64,000 nucleotides of DNA. Origin: Choristoneura fumiferana (taxonomy: Eukaryota > Arthropoda > Insecta > Lepidoptera > Tortricidae). The position numbers and the translations under genes were made by a program. This document shows, in pieces, positions 1 through 11,599 of the stretch (position 1 is the stretch's first letter; the number at the start of each line of letters is the position of its first letter). Where the stretch lies: positions 1,598,749 to 1,662,748 of the forward strand of contig NC_133472.1 in NCBI RefSeq assembly GCF_025370935.1, written 5' to 3'. Under the pieces are notes generated by a model. The model made no database searches and had not been told where the DNA came from. It saw only the letters and a list, made by a program, of their open reading frames with translations.

Positions 1-84
1 AAAACTAGCCAAAAATTACTTAATAATATCAAATTTTTAAACCAATTTTTGTATTGATATATATCATGAAAAATCATTTGATAT

Positions 85-142
85 AATATCATCGAACCCT
101 GTTTTTGATGAAATTTTTGCTCAAAAGTTTACGAACTTGACG
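85..142. repeat. Half of a TA-flanked hairpin MITE (family E)
   Basis: TTTTTGCTCAAAAGTTTACG and following bases match the right arm of the complete hairpins at 9553-9683 and 21519-21648. It lies in the intron before the first visible exon. Confidence 0.5.
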
Positions 143-164
143 GTTTAACTCGCTTCGTCCGCAG

Positions 165-312
165 AACAAGAGGCAGCATCCGCAGCAGCAGCAACAGAAC
201 CGCAACCCGAACCCGAACGCGAGCCCGAACGCGAACGCTAATCCGAACGCGAACCGGCAGAACAACTTCCGGCCCAGGGGCGGCGCGTTCAACGCACGCG
301 GCAACTTCAGAG
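165..312 (+). CDS. RNA-binding protein gene, exon n-2
   Basis: The acceptor is CGTCCGCAG and the donor GTCAGT. It starts in phase 0 and leaves one base (G). It encodes poly-Gln then Asn-Pro/Asn-Ala repeats and the first RGG box (FRPRGGAFNARGNF). The upstream exons are outside the window. Confidence 0.8.
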
Positions 313-3300
313 GTCAGTGTGCCTGTATTTTTTAGGGTTCCGGAGCCGAAATGGCAAAAACGGAACCCTTATAGTTTCGCCATGTCTGTCTGTCTGTCCG
401 TCCGCGGCTTTGATCAATGCTAGGAAGCTTTAATTTTGCACGGATATGAAGGTAAACTATGCCGACAAAATGGTACAATTAAAAATTCAAAAACTATTTT
501 TTTTAGGGTACCATAGACGTAAAGTGGGGGTGATTTTTTTTCTCATCCAACCCTATGGTGTGGGGTATCGTTGGATAGGTCTTTTAAAACCATTAGGGGT
601 TTGCTAAGACGATTTTTCGATTTAGTGATTTGTTTGCGAAATATTTAACTTTAAAGTGCAAATTTTCATTAAAAGCGAGCGTCCCCCCTCCCCTCTATAA
701 TCTAAACCGGTGGGTGGAAAAATTTGAAAAAATTCAGGATGGTAGTAAGTATATCAAACTTTCAAGGAAAACTATAACGGCTAAGTTTGCTTGAGAATTA
801 TTATTAGTTTATGAGTAAATAGCAGCCTAAGGTATAAAATATACCTAAACTTGGAAGATACCGTAGAAAATACGAAATCCTTAGAAAAATATCACTTAAT
901 GTTTTCGTAATGGCTAACCCTATTTTGGGCGTGTCCGACACGCTCTTGGCCGCTTTTTTTTATATAAGAGGGTACAAACGAGCATGCGGGATGCTGTATG
1001 CTAGAGACGCCGCGAATACTCGTTGTATATTATTCTGTATTCGGCATCACTTCACTTGTATTTTTTCTGGTCAAAGCCAAAATATCTTTTTGACTTCTCG
1101 TGCTAAAACTTCGTATTTAAACTGGTTCTAGGCCACATAAAATGGCTTTTTATGCTCTCGTGTGTAAAGTAAAATATTCGCCTAAAGCTAAGGCAATCAG
1201 GTGCCAAGTATTTTATTAATTCGTACTAGAAAACGATTGGCTATCGACTATTTTCTCGCTCAAGAAACGAACAAAAGATATAAGATCCTGTGTGAGTAAA
1301 AGAGACACATATATTAATAGTTGATCGCTGGCTGTTCACACTGTCGGCGAGAACTCGCTCTTACATCTTTTGTCGCAGCGACAAGAGCTATAAAACTCGC
1401 TGAGCTATAGATACTCGCTCAGCGATGTCAGCTTGGCGGCTGCCCCGCTCGAGCGAGTCGAGTGGAGTGAGTAATCGCCCGTCGCACTCGAACACTCGCT
1501 TACAGCTAGCGAAAGAACTACACTCGCTTCTCGCTGCTCGCCCACTCGTTTCTAGTTACTCGCTCTACTCGCTTCTCGCTCATCGTCGGCGGTGGGACAA
1601 GTGCCTAAAGTTGATAATCGTTTGCACGTCATAAAACAATAATGCCAATAGACGTGTCTGTCAACTTGAAAGTTCGACTTCAACAACATATTCATTTGAT
1701 AGGAACTTGTTCAAAAATTATTTTTAAACAAGTTGGTAGACCACTTATTTGGCTGATGGTATAATCTACTATTTTTCCTGTACAGGTGGACGCGGGCGTG
1801 GCGGGTTCCCGGCGCGCGGCGGCGGATTCCCCGCCCGCGGCGGCTACGCCCCCGTCAATAGCTACGCCATGCCCGGATTCATGGTCAGGCCGGTGAGTCG
1901 GCGACGTTATGCTTAGCTTAGCTCTAGACTAGTCAGCTTTTTAGTGCAGCTTGTTGCCATGGTAATGTCTCCTGAGTAACTTATTAAAAGTATTATTTTA
2001 TGGGGTACAAATCCACTAAAAGTTAGAAGTTGTGACAGTTTTAAGGCAATTCCTTCATGGCTCATCTCCTAAGCATACTAGTATATATTGCAAACTTTTT
2101 TCTAACAAAGATGTCTCCTGAGTTACGGGACCGAATAAAAACACTAAAAAGTTGATTGAACACTATTCACTAGAGTGAACGGGTCGTCATCTTTTTCTTA
2201 TTTGTTATCCTGCCTCGTTGTCCAAGAGACAACAGTGATAGAGTTTCTTAAAAAAACTGTTATAATACATTTTACTAATGTGCTTAGGAGACTGTCCATA
2301 AAATAATGGGCTTATAACTACGACAAAAATAGACGCTCGATTAATTTTAACCACAGCAAACATAAACTCACGGTTTTAAGTTGTACAGGGGACGTAACCA
2401 TGGCAACGAGGTGCAAGAAAAAGTTATCGACCCGAATAATCCTTTCCCATCGTGTTTTTAAGGGCTACCTAGTTTTTAGCGCTGGTCAAAGTGTATATAG
2501 GGGGGTGAGGGAGGATGGGCGCGTAGCGCGCCGGCTCAAGATAGGTTGGTCAGAACGTGCACGATTTTAGGTATCTTCTTATTACCAAAACATGTACATT
2601 TAAATAATGTAACGTGTCTACGCGGCAAAATAGATCTAGTTTTCTTATTATGCGACGCGACGTCGTCGGCGTCGGCGGGTAACGACGAAGACAACTATCA
2701 AAAATCCCTAATTGTGTTTTTTTGTATGTAATTTTTTTGTATTTCATGTGTCATTTTGTGTACCTATTATTTTATGTATAATTTGAATTTTACAGCGCAT
2801 TGCTGTTTAAATGTAATGGTGTAATTTTTGTTGACAAATAAATAAATGAGAAAAAAAAAACATAAACAAGACCTGCCGCGCAATGTTTACGCCGTACTAA
2901 GGGGTTTTTTTGAGACAAACTGGATATTTTTCTATCGAACGAACTACAGGTATTCGTGTGTCTACAGTGTATGACTTTTTTATTATGAGAGGGAGAAAAC
3001 GAGTAAGCGGGTCATTTGATGGAAAATGATCACCATTGCCCATGAGTACCTACTGCTCAAGGAGTCATTTATAAAGTAAATCCTCAAATACCCTTACAGT
3101 TTTAAAACTAAAGCTTTACTGATGATGATGATGTCCTCCATGTCGTGTCCGACAAAGGCGAACCTTTAGGCTTGTTTATTATGTGCCCGAATATGGCTGG
3201 CAAAGCCAAACTTAGTCTTAAAGGTGCTATTACAGGGCGCGCAATGTAATTGACCACTATCATTATACGTGTAAGTGTAGGAAGGTCTCGGGCGGGTCTT

Positions 3301-6300
3301 TATAGTAAGACGTTTGGCATCCAGGTGTTCCAAGCGATGCGTCTCAAAATTTGCAACAGCCTTATTTACAGAGCTGCGCCATTCCAGTCTCTGCTTCGCG
3401 AGATCTTCCCAACTCTCGCATGGGGTGTTAAAGCTTTACTAGTAATGATGCAAGGGGTTAAATGAGTGTAAGAAAAGCGCTAAAAGCTCAGCGAGTGTTT
3501 TGATCTTGTGCAGGTCTGTGAGGCTACTTTTCGCGTGTTGTTGTGTGAGGCCGTATACTACGAAATGCAAAAAAATAAAAATAAGACCAGGATAGAAAGG
3601 GATGGGGAATGCGATTGCGAACGTTAGCACGTTAGACAATACGGCCTTAAGCCGAGTTTAGACTTGAAAGGGAAATCGTGCAAGTTGCATTACATCGCGG
3701 CGCTCGATTGACCACTACAAACTCGTTGGCTTTACGGCCTCGCAATGTAATTGACCACTACAAACTGGTTGGCTTTACAGCCTCGCAACGTAATGCAACT
3801 TGCACGATTTCTCTTGCATCTCGGCTTTAGAAATAAGGGGGCGTCCATAAATTACGTGAGACATTTTTTAGGATTTTTGACTCCCCCGCCCTCCTTGGTG
3901 AGATTTCGTAAGATTTCCTTAACTCCCTCCCCCTCCCCAAATCTCACGTGAAATTTTTTGAAATGTGTTTTGGCTGTAAACCGTTGGATTTAAAAAAGAA
4001 GAATACAAAAAAAAAAATCTACATATTAATTTTATTTACGACTAGCAAAGACTAGTATTTCACTGTGATAAATTAAATAATTTTAACTTAAATTAATAAA
4101 CTTTACTTTCACGCAATATTACACGGTTTTCTGTTGAAAAAAAATTACGTGATATTAGTCAAAACCCCCCTCTCCCCAAGTGAGATTTGGAAAGATTTTA
4201 CTTGACCCCCTCCCCCCCTTTATGACCTCACGTAATTAATGGACGCCCCCTAACCAGAAATAGGAATCCACGCGGGGCATAGTTTTGTGACAGGTAGCGA
4301 GTTCCTATATCGATTATCTCAATTATCGATGCTTGTTCCATATACTAGTGATCATTCCAAGTTTTGTTTGTAAAAATAATATATGTTTTTATCAAAAGTG
4401 TGAAAATCGAACAAAATAATAACGTAATTCTCTTCTTTTTTTTTTAATGCTGCATGCCAAATTTTTCCACCACTGTAATCAGTTATACATAGGTTTACAA
4501 ATAAATCACTTGACTTTGACTTTTTGACGTTGAACGATTTTGATACTCATCACAATTGTTTTTCTTAATTACTGTCCCATCTGCTGTTGTTAAAAAAAAC
4601 GATCAGAATTTGTTCCAAATTTTCGGTCGTTACATCTCCGTCTTGACTGATGATCGATTTCAGGTGGCTGAATGGCAAATAAATCATTTAAAATATGCTT
4701 TGTGTGAACTTCATCAGAACAATACTTTCAAAATACACACCATACTGGGGGCGATTACTAGTATACGGGACGAGCATCGATAATTGAGATTATCGATGTA
4801 GGAACTCGCTACATGTCATCAATTAATAGAGTTAATAGAGTTTGCAAAATGTATAATTCCAGTTTTTCTGAAGTTGATATATTTAACACATGTCTCCAAG
4901 AGTTTAAATTGTTACTTAGTTATTATATATGTTACACATTCGCATGTTCATGTTAGTTTTCTGCCTGTATAGGTGTCCATAGTCTTTTAAAGTAATGTCA
5001 CATTTTTAAATTATTACTTTATTCCTAAGGTTAGTAATATGTAATAATAACCTGTGGTAACTTTACTGGTTGGTGTATTAGCTAAGTTTTCATTTGTACC
5101 CAAATAAACATTAAAACATTAAAAAAAATCCCCGTGGATCCCTATGTCTGGAAATGACGCTCGCTCGTAGTGGCGCCGTTAAACCGCCACGCCCCGTTTG
5201 ACGTGCACCCGCTTCACTGCATTGGCCCTCATAATTGTTGCTTATTAAACGTGCTTTTATAAACGCTTTCGCTGACGTACCAATTAAAAATCGCCTTTTT
5301 ATGTTTGTTAGTCACACCTATCATTTAATTGGTTTGTATTTCAAACGCCTTTCGAAATTGGCTTCGCCTCGAATCGAATCGGCTTTGATACTTCACCTAT
5401 TTCCCAAGTTTTAGGGGCTGCTTCACCATCCATTGATTAGCGGTAGCTTACCTTCTGGCAAGGGTGGCTGCAACCATATTGAATACATAAAAATACATAT
5501 TTCCGTTTGTGACATTTCAATTCTTAAATCCTGAATCCTTATCTTTAACCGTCGGTTAACGCTAATCAATGGATGGTGATACAGCCCCTAAAACCGATTG
5601 GTATTGTCACCATTATTCAACCCTCTTCCAGGCTCCGCGAATTTAGATATGCTACCACAAAATTAATGATAGTTTTCTATTGTTTACCTATAAGGGATTA
5701 ATTGAAAAAAAAAAAAAACTAATATTTTTTAGGGCTTCAATGAGGCTATCGTTTTTTGTCTCACTAGATGGTGCACTGTTGCGTGAGGTTTTTAAGTATG
5801 GCTTTCAAAGTCTGTTATTACGGGCGTGAAAACAAAGTAGATTAAAATCATATTTAATACACCTTAAAACCGTACCATGAAAATATCAAGCATGCCACAG
5901 TTGCATAGTCCCCGTTTTGTTCGGAAAAAAGGGAGGACAAAGGTTTCTGAAAGACAAAACTGGCTCAGAGCACAGACATTCATTACCCCGGAACGCATAT
6001 TTGCCATAATTAATTTCAGATATTGCAAAATATTCACAAAATTATTCTAATTATAAATAAACCCGTGTAGCTCACCCAAAGATTATGAGATTTCACATTT
6101 CGGAGACCTCACGCTACACTAGCGCCTCTAGCGGCGAATTCATTCGCGATAGCCCTCATTGATTTTGTATTTTATTATAAATTTTGCATGTGCCAATGGC
6201 AATGTGATTGCTTTATGCACTATGCCTGGAAAAGGGTTACACCGGAGGCTATATTGTCTATTAGGGTCCACAGACGCAATAACGGTTGTGGGTTTAATTT

Positions 6301-9300
6301 TACCTAATTCAACCGATCGGATTTCTATTCAAATTTTGATATTATTCCGTCCGACGGTACAGTTGTAAAAAGTCGTAGTTTTTTCACACACACGATACAT
6401 ACAACGGTATTGCTTGAACGGTTCAGTCACAAAACAGATAGGTACAGATATCAATCTACATACTTTTCTCAGCGCTCGAGCAACGCACACATAGAAACGT
6501 GTCACTCGGAACGAGTGGGACCAGTGCGAGCGCGAGTGCCATCCGCTCGAGACACGCGTCTGTGAACTTTTTTGTGCAATAATGCAGAATGCGAATTTAT
6601 TATACTTTCAAATATAATAATCAGTGTCGAGATCGTCGCAAGATATTTTCTGTGACGTAATATAACAATGACGTTAACATTAAAATATTTTAGTTAATAT
6701 TAATTTATATTTCCATTCGTCCCGTTTCATTCTCAACAATAAATCCCACAACTAGATACAAGTGCCACTACCGCGGTAGTTTTTTGGTGCATAAGCCATA
6801 GTTGACAACCTTAGAGCGACCGCCGAGCGTAGGTATGAAAAGTGAAGTACAGTCAAGGGCAAAGATATCGACACGGCCAAAGTTGCAAAAATATGTATAC
6901 ACGGCCTTAATGTTAAGTGCATAGAGTCGCGTATACATATTTATGCAACTTTGGCCGTGTCGATATCTTTGCCCTTGACTGTACATACGTATGAGATTGA
7001 CTTCTGTACCGTGTATCTGTTTTGTGGTTCAGTGTTATCGTTAGGATTATTCTGTCTGTGGGCCCTGTAATGTGCGCACACGATCGCTTTCGCCATTTCT
7101 TTCCACTCTCATCCAATAACGTTTGACAGAAAGAAATAGTGATTGTGATTGTGCCTTGACAATTATGGCCTAAGATTTACAAAGATTGCCGATTAAAACT
7201 CGACAGACTCCAGTTTTATTTTGAGTAGTATACAGTTCCATAGATAGGCATCATTGTATTTTGTCCTGTATGTTGTGCTATGTCACAATAAGTAGCATTT
7301 TTTTATATAACCACTGTATAATTTTTCAACTGCATCAAACTTAAAATAATTTACAATAAAAAAAAATGTTCTCTCTATTTACTTATATTATGCTCATCCC
7401 CGAACTTACAATTTAGTACATATAGTCAGCATCACAAGTAAATGAGAAGTTGTGGTGCTTAATAATCTAAGCACTTATTACCTTGGCAGTAGAGTCGTGT
7501 GTAGATTGATTTGAGCATTGAGCACCATAACCATTCATGCACTTCTGCTGCTCATTGTACAGTCAAGGGCAAAGATATCGACACGGCCAAAGTTACAAAA
7601 ATATGTATACACGACTTTATGCACTTAACATTAAGGCCTTGACTGTACATTTTTCTTTTAACTCGCACCATTTTTACTAACAGCATAAAATGTGTCGAAA
7701 CTGTATTTTTTTGCAACAATTTCAATAGATGCTTTCAGCTTACCGGTTTGCATGGCTTTATTTACCTACATCGCTTTCCATTACAGAAACGAATGCATAG
7801 AAAGGTGTTCAAAGAAATGCAGTCAGTTTGTCCCGTTTCACTTCTCGTGTTGAGTTCCTGTCATCTTATGTGACATATCTATGATGCTGTTCATTTGTTT
7901 CGGAAGATAAAACAGAGACTGCGCCACAGACATCTGTCACATAAAACAATAGGAATGTAACATAGAATGGTGGAATAGGGCCATAAATCTAATAAAATGT
8001 ACCCTGCGTCTACTTGCTATAAAATCTCTCACTAACTCAAAATATTAACTTCATGTTAAATCTTCGGTTGGTGAGTTCATTTAGTAGATGCAAGGTCGTT
8101 TATATCTTGACAAGTTTGTGCATGTCACGCGTTAGAACCCTGTTGCAGTCAGCATTTGCCGCATTTATAAAAAAAAACTTGGTAAGTGCAGCTGAAGTTC
8201 GCTGCGACAGAGTATTACCGAAAGTAACACACCAACTTGCCAAGTTATAGTTATCAGATTTATGTAAAAATAATTACTTATCCCGCCATGTCTGCTATTT
8301 CTTTGCCGTTAATATCTCTGCATTCTTTTCAGAAGTACCTGTTTTAGGAACTGCATTTTGCAGGTAATACCGCTGCTGCACATATTTGCTCACGTGCTCA
8401 ATAGTAGAACGGTTGAAATGATTATAGAATGAGCAAGCTTTGATAGCGCGCGTATTAAACGCGTGCGACTGAACTTTCGGTTTCGAATTTCGTCGTTAAA
8501 TTGGACTTCGGTTGAAACTAGGACGAAACCGGTGCGTACCACTACGGTAGAGGCGTTGTACAATGAGGGCTATCGCGTATGAATTCGCCGCTAGAGGCGC
8601 CAGTGTAGCGTTAGGTCTCCGAAATGTCAAATCTCATAGTTTTTGGGTGAGCTACGCGGGTTTATTTATAATTAGAATAATTTTGTGAATATTTTGCAAT
8701 ATCTGAAATTAATTATGGCAAATATGCGTTTCGGGGCAATGAATGTCTGTATTTTGAGACAGTTTTGTCTTTCGGAAACCTTTGTCCTCCCTTTTTCCGA
8801 ACAAAACGGGGCAACACTGTGGCATGCTCGATATTTTTATGGTACGGTTTTAAAGTGTATTAAATATGATTTTAATCTAAACATTGTTTTCACGCCCGTA
8901 ATAACAGACTTTGAAAGCCATACTTAAAAACCTCACGCAACAGTGCGCCATCTAGTGAGACAAAAAACGATAGCCCTCATTCTCCATACAAATAATTTAC
9001 GCCGTCGCTATCGAGTACGGTCACTGTTAATTCATGGTAGTGGTAAGGTGAGCTTTCGCGTGGCGTGCACTTTTTTTTAGAGTGACTAGACTATTCATCG
9101 AATAATTATGGGCTAGATTTTTTTTCGAATGGGAGTTTTTTTTTTGTTCTATTGTCAAGGGAACAAAAAATTACAGATGAGGAACGTCCAGGTTCGGTAG
9201 TGGGGGACCGTGACTTTAAGTCGGTGTGATCAAAGGCGTACGTTTTTCTCTTAACTTTATATTTTTTTTGTATGATTACGTTTTTTTATATGATTGACAA

Positions 9301-10970
9301 AAGAACTGACGGATTATAACTTTTTCTAATGCAGCAGTTTCGGTTTCGGTTGGATAATAGTCAAATGCTGCAATCCTGTTTAGCTTCGTCGCCTGGGAAA
9401 AACCGGACTTGTAATAAACTAAATACAGCGTGTGGTTCGATCAACCTTTTCTTGTACCTCGTTGCCATGGTTGCGTCCCCTGGACAACTCTTTAAAACCA
9501 TGAGTTTGTTTTGTGTGGTTAAGTCATCGAGCGTACATTTTTGTTGTAGTTACAGTCGAGTTCATAGACTTGTAGGCAAAAATTTGATCAAAAATATCTG
9601 AACACGCCTCTACGCCGTTACAATAGAGTCGTGTTCAGATATTTTCGATCAAATTTTGGCTCACAAGTTTATGAACTCGACTTTACAAGCCCATTATTTT
9701 ATGGACTACCTATCTATATCCTAAGCACATTAGTTGCATACATAATTACAGATATTATACAACAGTTTTTAACCACCATCACTGTTGTCCTTTGGATAAC
9801 GGGACAGAGAAACAAGAAAAAGTAGATAGACAATCAAACGTCTCAAAAAAATACGCTCGTTCGTACAATACGTGTTTGGACTTGTCCTAGTACCGATCAT
9901 TTTCTTAAATCAAGCCCTGCCGTGCTACTATTGAGCATGAGTACTCACTCATCCATCGTAGTCAATCCATAAATGCTTCCAAGGCCCTAGAACTCGGCGT
10001 AAAATCAAAGTTGTGATGAAAAACGTTTCTAGGAGCGTACAGGTAAACTAACCCAATAATCGTCCGAAATAATCCGAAAGAATTGAAAGACTTGTATTAG
10101 GTATGTAATAATATTTTATTAGAACATTTTTAATTTCTGTGATTGGGAATGAGAACGAGTATATTCACTGTCTCCAAACATAGTGATTTGACAAAGTCAC
10201 ACGTACACGTGTGCTTCCACTTTGGGGACACTGGAAAAGAGCTTGAAATTACCCCACATTGGTGGCACACGGACAGGGAAGCTGTTAACCTCGTGGGGCG
10301 TGGCGTAATTTATATATATATGACTTGAAAAAAATAACTTTACATGATTGATGTTCGGTTAAAATTGTGAAAACAAATTTTTCATCACACTTGCTCGTAA
10401 ACAGTGTCGTAACATGCAACCCCCCAAATAAAACCCTCGACCTTAATGTGCTTGTCATGAAACCCGTGGTCGGTAAATGAGTGTGATACCGCATGGCGTG
10501 CAGGAGCGCGGCGCGCGCACGTCGGGCACATCACATGCTGCGGGGGGGTTTGTTGTGCGCGGAGCTGGCACTGCCAAGAGCGCAGTCAGCGGCATCGGCA
10601 ATTTTTGAAAAAATATTAGTTTTTCTTTTACAAATATACAATTTTACTCGCAAATGTGATGAAAAACATTGTATGTCGCACGGGCGGTACTAGAATTACG
10701 AACATCGACTCATTAAAGCCCTCGGTCTTCGACTTCGGGCTTCTAATAGACTCTCGTTCACAATGTACTATTAATATCCATTGAATCAGCAGTTTGTAAT
10801 TCGTAGGTTCGTAATTCCTTGTTTACCGCCCTTAAGACACTATTACGTCGGGCCTCAGAAGGTTAAATGAAGTGAAGTGAGTTGTATATTGATGATTTTG
10901 TTTTTGCCAACAGCAAGGTGGGTTCATGAACGACGGTCAGCGGCCGAACAAGAGACCCCGACAGATGTAA
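165..10970 (+). CDS. 3' part of RGG/Asn-Pro-rich RNA-binding protein gene (three last coding exons)
   Basis: Joined exons 165-312, 1786-1892 and 10914-10970 keep one frame (phases 0/1, 1/0, 0/stop) with GT donors and AG acceptors. The protein piece starts Gln/Asn-rich (NKRQHPQQQQQNRNPNPN), continues with Asn-Pro/Asn-Ala repeats and RGG/RGGF boxes (GGRGRGGFPARGGGFPAR) and ends in a basic tail NDGQRPNKRPRQM. RGG boxes bind RNA and are usual in nuclear hnRNP-like proteins. The basic PNKRPR end resembles the C-terminus of PSF/NonA (DBHS) proteins, so a NonA-like splicing or paraspeckle protein is my best guess, but no RRM is in the window and other RGG proteins are possible. The last intron is about 9 kb and filled with MITEs. 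Coding status is well supported; identity is not. Confidence 0.8.
334..955 (+). repeat. Dispersed repeat family A, copy 1
   Basis: It begins AGGGTTCCGGAGCCGAAATG, runs through CGCCATGTCTGTCTGTCTG and AAAGTGGGGGTGATTTTTTT, and ends CTATTTTGGGCGTGTCCGAC. The inner part of the end reads as an inverted, imperfect copy of the start (AGGGTTCCG.AGCC). Similar copies lie at 18176, 31574, 43133 and 59020. Confidence 0.8.
1225..1600. repeat. Degenerate CTCGCT-rich tract
   Basis: CTCGCT or ACTCGCT recurs more than ten times with irregular spacing, most densely at 1490-1580. There is no clear unit, and no gene is recognised here. Confidence 0.5.
1605..1765 (-). repeat. Repeat family K, partial copy
   Basis: It is the inverted counterpart of 62712-62896, sharing ACCACTTATTTGGCTGATGG and GATAATCGTTTGCACGTCAT. 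It ends 20 bp before the exon at 1786. A third piece lies at 52120-52178. Confidence 0.65.
1786..1892 (+). CDS. RNA-binding protein gene, exon n-1
   Basis: The acceptor TTTTTCCTGTACAG is strong and the donor is GTGAGT. It completes the split Gly codon and encodes two RGG/RGGF boxes followed by YAPVNSYAMPGFMVRP. It ends in phase 0. Confidence 0.85.
2110..2450 (+). repeat. Repeat family M, uninterrupted copy
   Basis: Segments such as TCCATAAAATAATGGGCTTA and GGGGACGTAACCATGGCAAC recur inverted at 9425-9840 and in part at 44875-45020. The copy has no TA-hairpin insertion and serves as an empty site for the hairpin at 9553. Positions 2450-3165 hold nothing I recognise. Confidence 0.6.
3166..3438 (-). 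pseudogene. Non-LTR retrotransposon fragment with C-terminal C2H2 finger
   Basis: The minus strand reads NTPCESWEDLAKQRLEWRSS, then TRPRPSYTYTYNDSGQLHC and HCAPCNSTFKTKFGFASHIR, AHNKQA, stop. W..LA.DR..WR and a C..C..H...H finger are typical of the extreme C-terminus of some insect LINE polyproteins. The 5' side is cut by an in-frame stop. It is a dead fragment in the last intron of the RNA-binding protein gene. Confidence 0.65.
3652..3829. mobile_element. Small TIR element with internal 43-bp tandem repeat
   Basis: AAATCGTGCAAGTTGCATTA at the left is mirrored by TAATGCAACTTGCACGATTT at the right. Between them a 43-bp unit starting TTGACCACTACAAACT occurs twice (3708 and 3751). Confidence 0.6.
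3837..4250. mobile_element. MITE, PIF/Harbinger-like (414 bp)
   Basis: The TIRs are GGGGGCGTCCATAAATTACG and, at the far end, CGTAATTAATGGACGCCCCC. A TAA lies directly on each side (3834-3836, 4251-4253), the 3-bp target duplication of this superfamily. Confidence 0.75.
4289..4817. mobile_element. TIR element (529 bp)
   Basis: A ~48-bp imperfect inverted repeat has GACAGGTAGCGAGTTCCTAT left and AGGAACTCGCTACATGTC right, with ATCGATAAT... palindromic blocks. An internal open stretch at 4556-4783 shows no known protein motif. Positions 4820-5410 hold nothing I recognise. Confidence 0.65.
5414..5588. mobile_element. MITE, Harbinger-like (GGGGCTG family), copy 1
   Basis: The ends GGGGCTGCTTCACCATCCAT and ATGGATGGTGATACAGCCCC are inverted copies. 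The same family is at 52196-52340, where a TAA duplication is exact. Confidence 0.7.
5621..6236. mobile_element. piggyBac-type MITE, interrupted
   Basis: Ends CCCTCTTCCAGGCTCCGCG and TGCCTGGAAAAGGG match the intact copy at 11267-11474. The element is split by family B MITE 5740-6159. Confidence 0.7.
5740..6159 (+). mobile_element. MITE family B, copy 1 (nested)
   Basis: Ends ATGAGGCTATCG and CGATAGCCCTCAT are inverted copies. The inner sequence matches 13373, 14614, 19695, 33682 and 35038 at high identity. It sits inside the piggyBac-type MITE. Confidence 0.85.
6848..6983. mobile_element. TA-flanked hairpin MITE (family F), complete
   Basis: A near-perfect ~60-bp inverted repeat starts TACAGTCAAGGGCAAAGATA and ends ATCTTTGCCCTTGACTGTA. 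The outer TA suggests a Tc1/mariner-type target duplication. The flanks 6237-6847 and 6984-7557 hold nothing I recognise. Confidence 0.75.
7558..7647. mobile_element. TA-flanked hairpin MITE (family F), deleted copy
   Basis: It has the left arm of the 6848 element and its loop, then jumps directly to the last bases of the right end (CCTTGACTGTA). Positions 7648-8562 show no recognisable feature. Confidence 0.7.
8563..8980 (-). mobile_element. MITE family B, copy 2
   Basis: It is a full-length inverted copy starting ATGAGGGCTATCGCG and ending GATAGCCCTCAT. The 80-codon open frame inside is a shadow of the MITE. Confidence 0.85.
9425..9840 (-). repeat. Repeat family M, copy interrupted by a hairpin MITE
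   Basis: It matches 2110-2450 in reverse, split at 9551-9685 by the E hairpin. Confidence 0.6.
9553..9683. mobile_element. TA-flanked hairpin MITE (family E), copy with empty site
   Basis: CAGTCGAGTTCATAGACTTG is mirrored by CAAGTTTATGAACTCGACTT at the end, with TA on each side. The family M copy at 2310 has a single TA at the same point. Confidence 0.8.
10375..10805 (+). repeat. Repeat family R, copy 1
   Basis: It shares with 16203-16711 the blocks TTTTTCATCACACTTGCTCG, ACCCTCGACCTTAATGTGCT and GGCGGTACTAGAATTACGAA. The inner ends TTTCATCAC...TTGC and GCAAATGTGATGAAAAA are inverted copies. The GC-rich middle (10490-10600) differs from copy 2. Confidence 0.65.
10914..10970 (+). CDS. RNA-binding protein gene, terminal exon
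   Basis: The acceptor is TTTTTGCCAACAG. The exon has 18 codons plus TAA, encoding QGGFMNDGQRPNKRPRQM. The Lys/Arg-rich end looks like a nuclear localisation tail. Confidence 0.8.
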   Translation, partial: QGGFMNDGQRPNKRPRQM

Positions 10971-11160
10971 TTATACTATGAATAAATCAACGTCGCGCTG
11001 CGCCCGCGTCATATATGTCAGATGTCATTTGTCCGTGTGTGTGTGAGCGTCCCTACAGACTACAGAGTGGCATGTTAATTGCAGTATCATAAACATAAAT
11101 CTAGCTAATTGTATTTACATAAGTGCATGAAATAAAAATAATAGGGAGTAAGTTATTGTC
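10971..11160 (+). other. 3' UTR and poly(A) signals of the RNA-binding protein gene
   Basis: AATAAA occurs at 10981-10986, directly after the stop, and again at 11131-11136. The second is followed by TG-rich sequence and is the more plausible end; cleavage would be near 11150. Confidence 0.45.
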
Positions 11161-11266
11161 TTTTGCAGGTAATAAATACTATTACTAACAGGGTGCGTGT
11201 TTTATTTTGTTTGGGGTTGGGGGGGGGGGGGGCTGAAAAACAAGTGTTTGTTAAAAATATTTTTAA

Positions 11267-11474
11267 CCCTTTTCCAGGCCTCGCGGATTTAGATTTGCTA
11301 CCACAAAATAAATCATAGTTTTACGTTGTTGTACGTACCAAATGAGGGATTAATTTAAAAACGAATAATGTTTTTAACGAATTCAAATTATTTTGTACCA
11401 TATTGTATATTTAGTAAGGTCGAATATTTGTGTACATTTATGTGGTTGCTACATGCACTATGCCTGGAAAAGGG
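11267..11474. mobile_element. piggyBac-type MITE, intact (208 bp)
   Basis: CCCTTTTCCAGGC at the left and GCCTGGAAAAGGG at the right are flanked by TTAA on both sides (11263-11266, 11475-11478), the piggyBac signature. Confidence 0.85.
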
Positions 11475-11599
11475 TTAATACAACCTTTTTCGCTGACTAC
11501 TCTTGCCTTTGATAGTACCAAATTTTGAGTCGATCTGACCACTGGTAGTGGGTAAAATTCGGCTTGCAAGGTTTTTACCTTCAAAATTTCTAATGAAGG

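Noticed and set aside
4556..4783. 75-codon open frame
   Set aside because: Contained in a TIR element and running into its terminal inverted repeat; no protein motif.
8685..8927. 72-97-codon open frames with near-identical proteins (NILQYLKLIMANMR...) at 8685, 13483, 14675, 19749, 20663
   Set aside because: All lie inside MITE family B copies; similarity follows from the DNA repeat, frames break at random places, and the longer frame overlaps the inverted ends.
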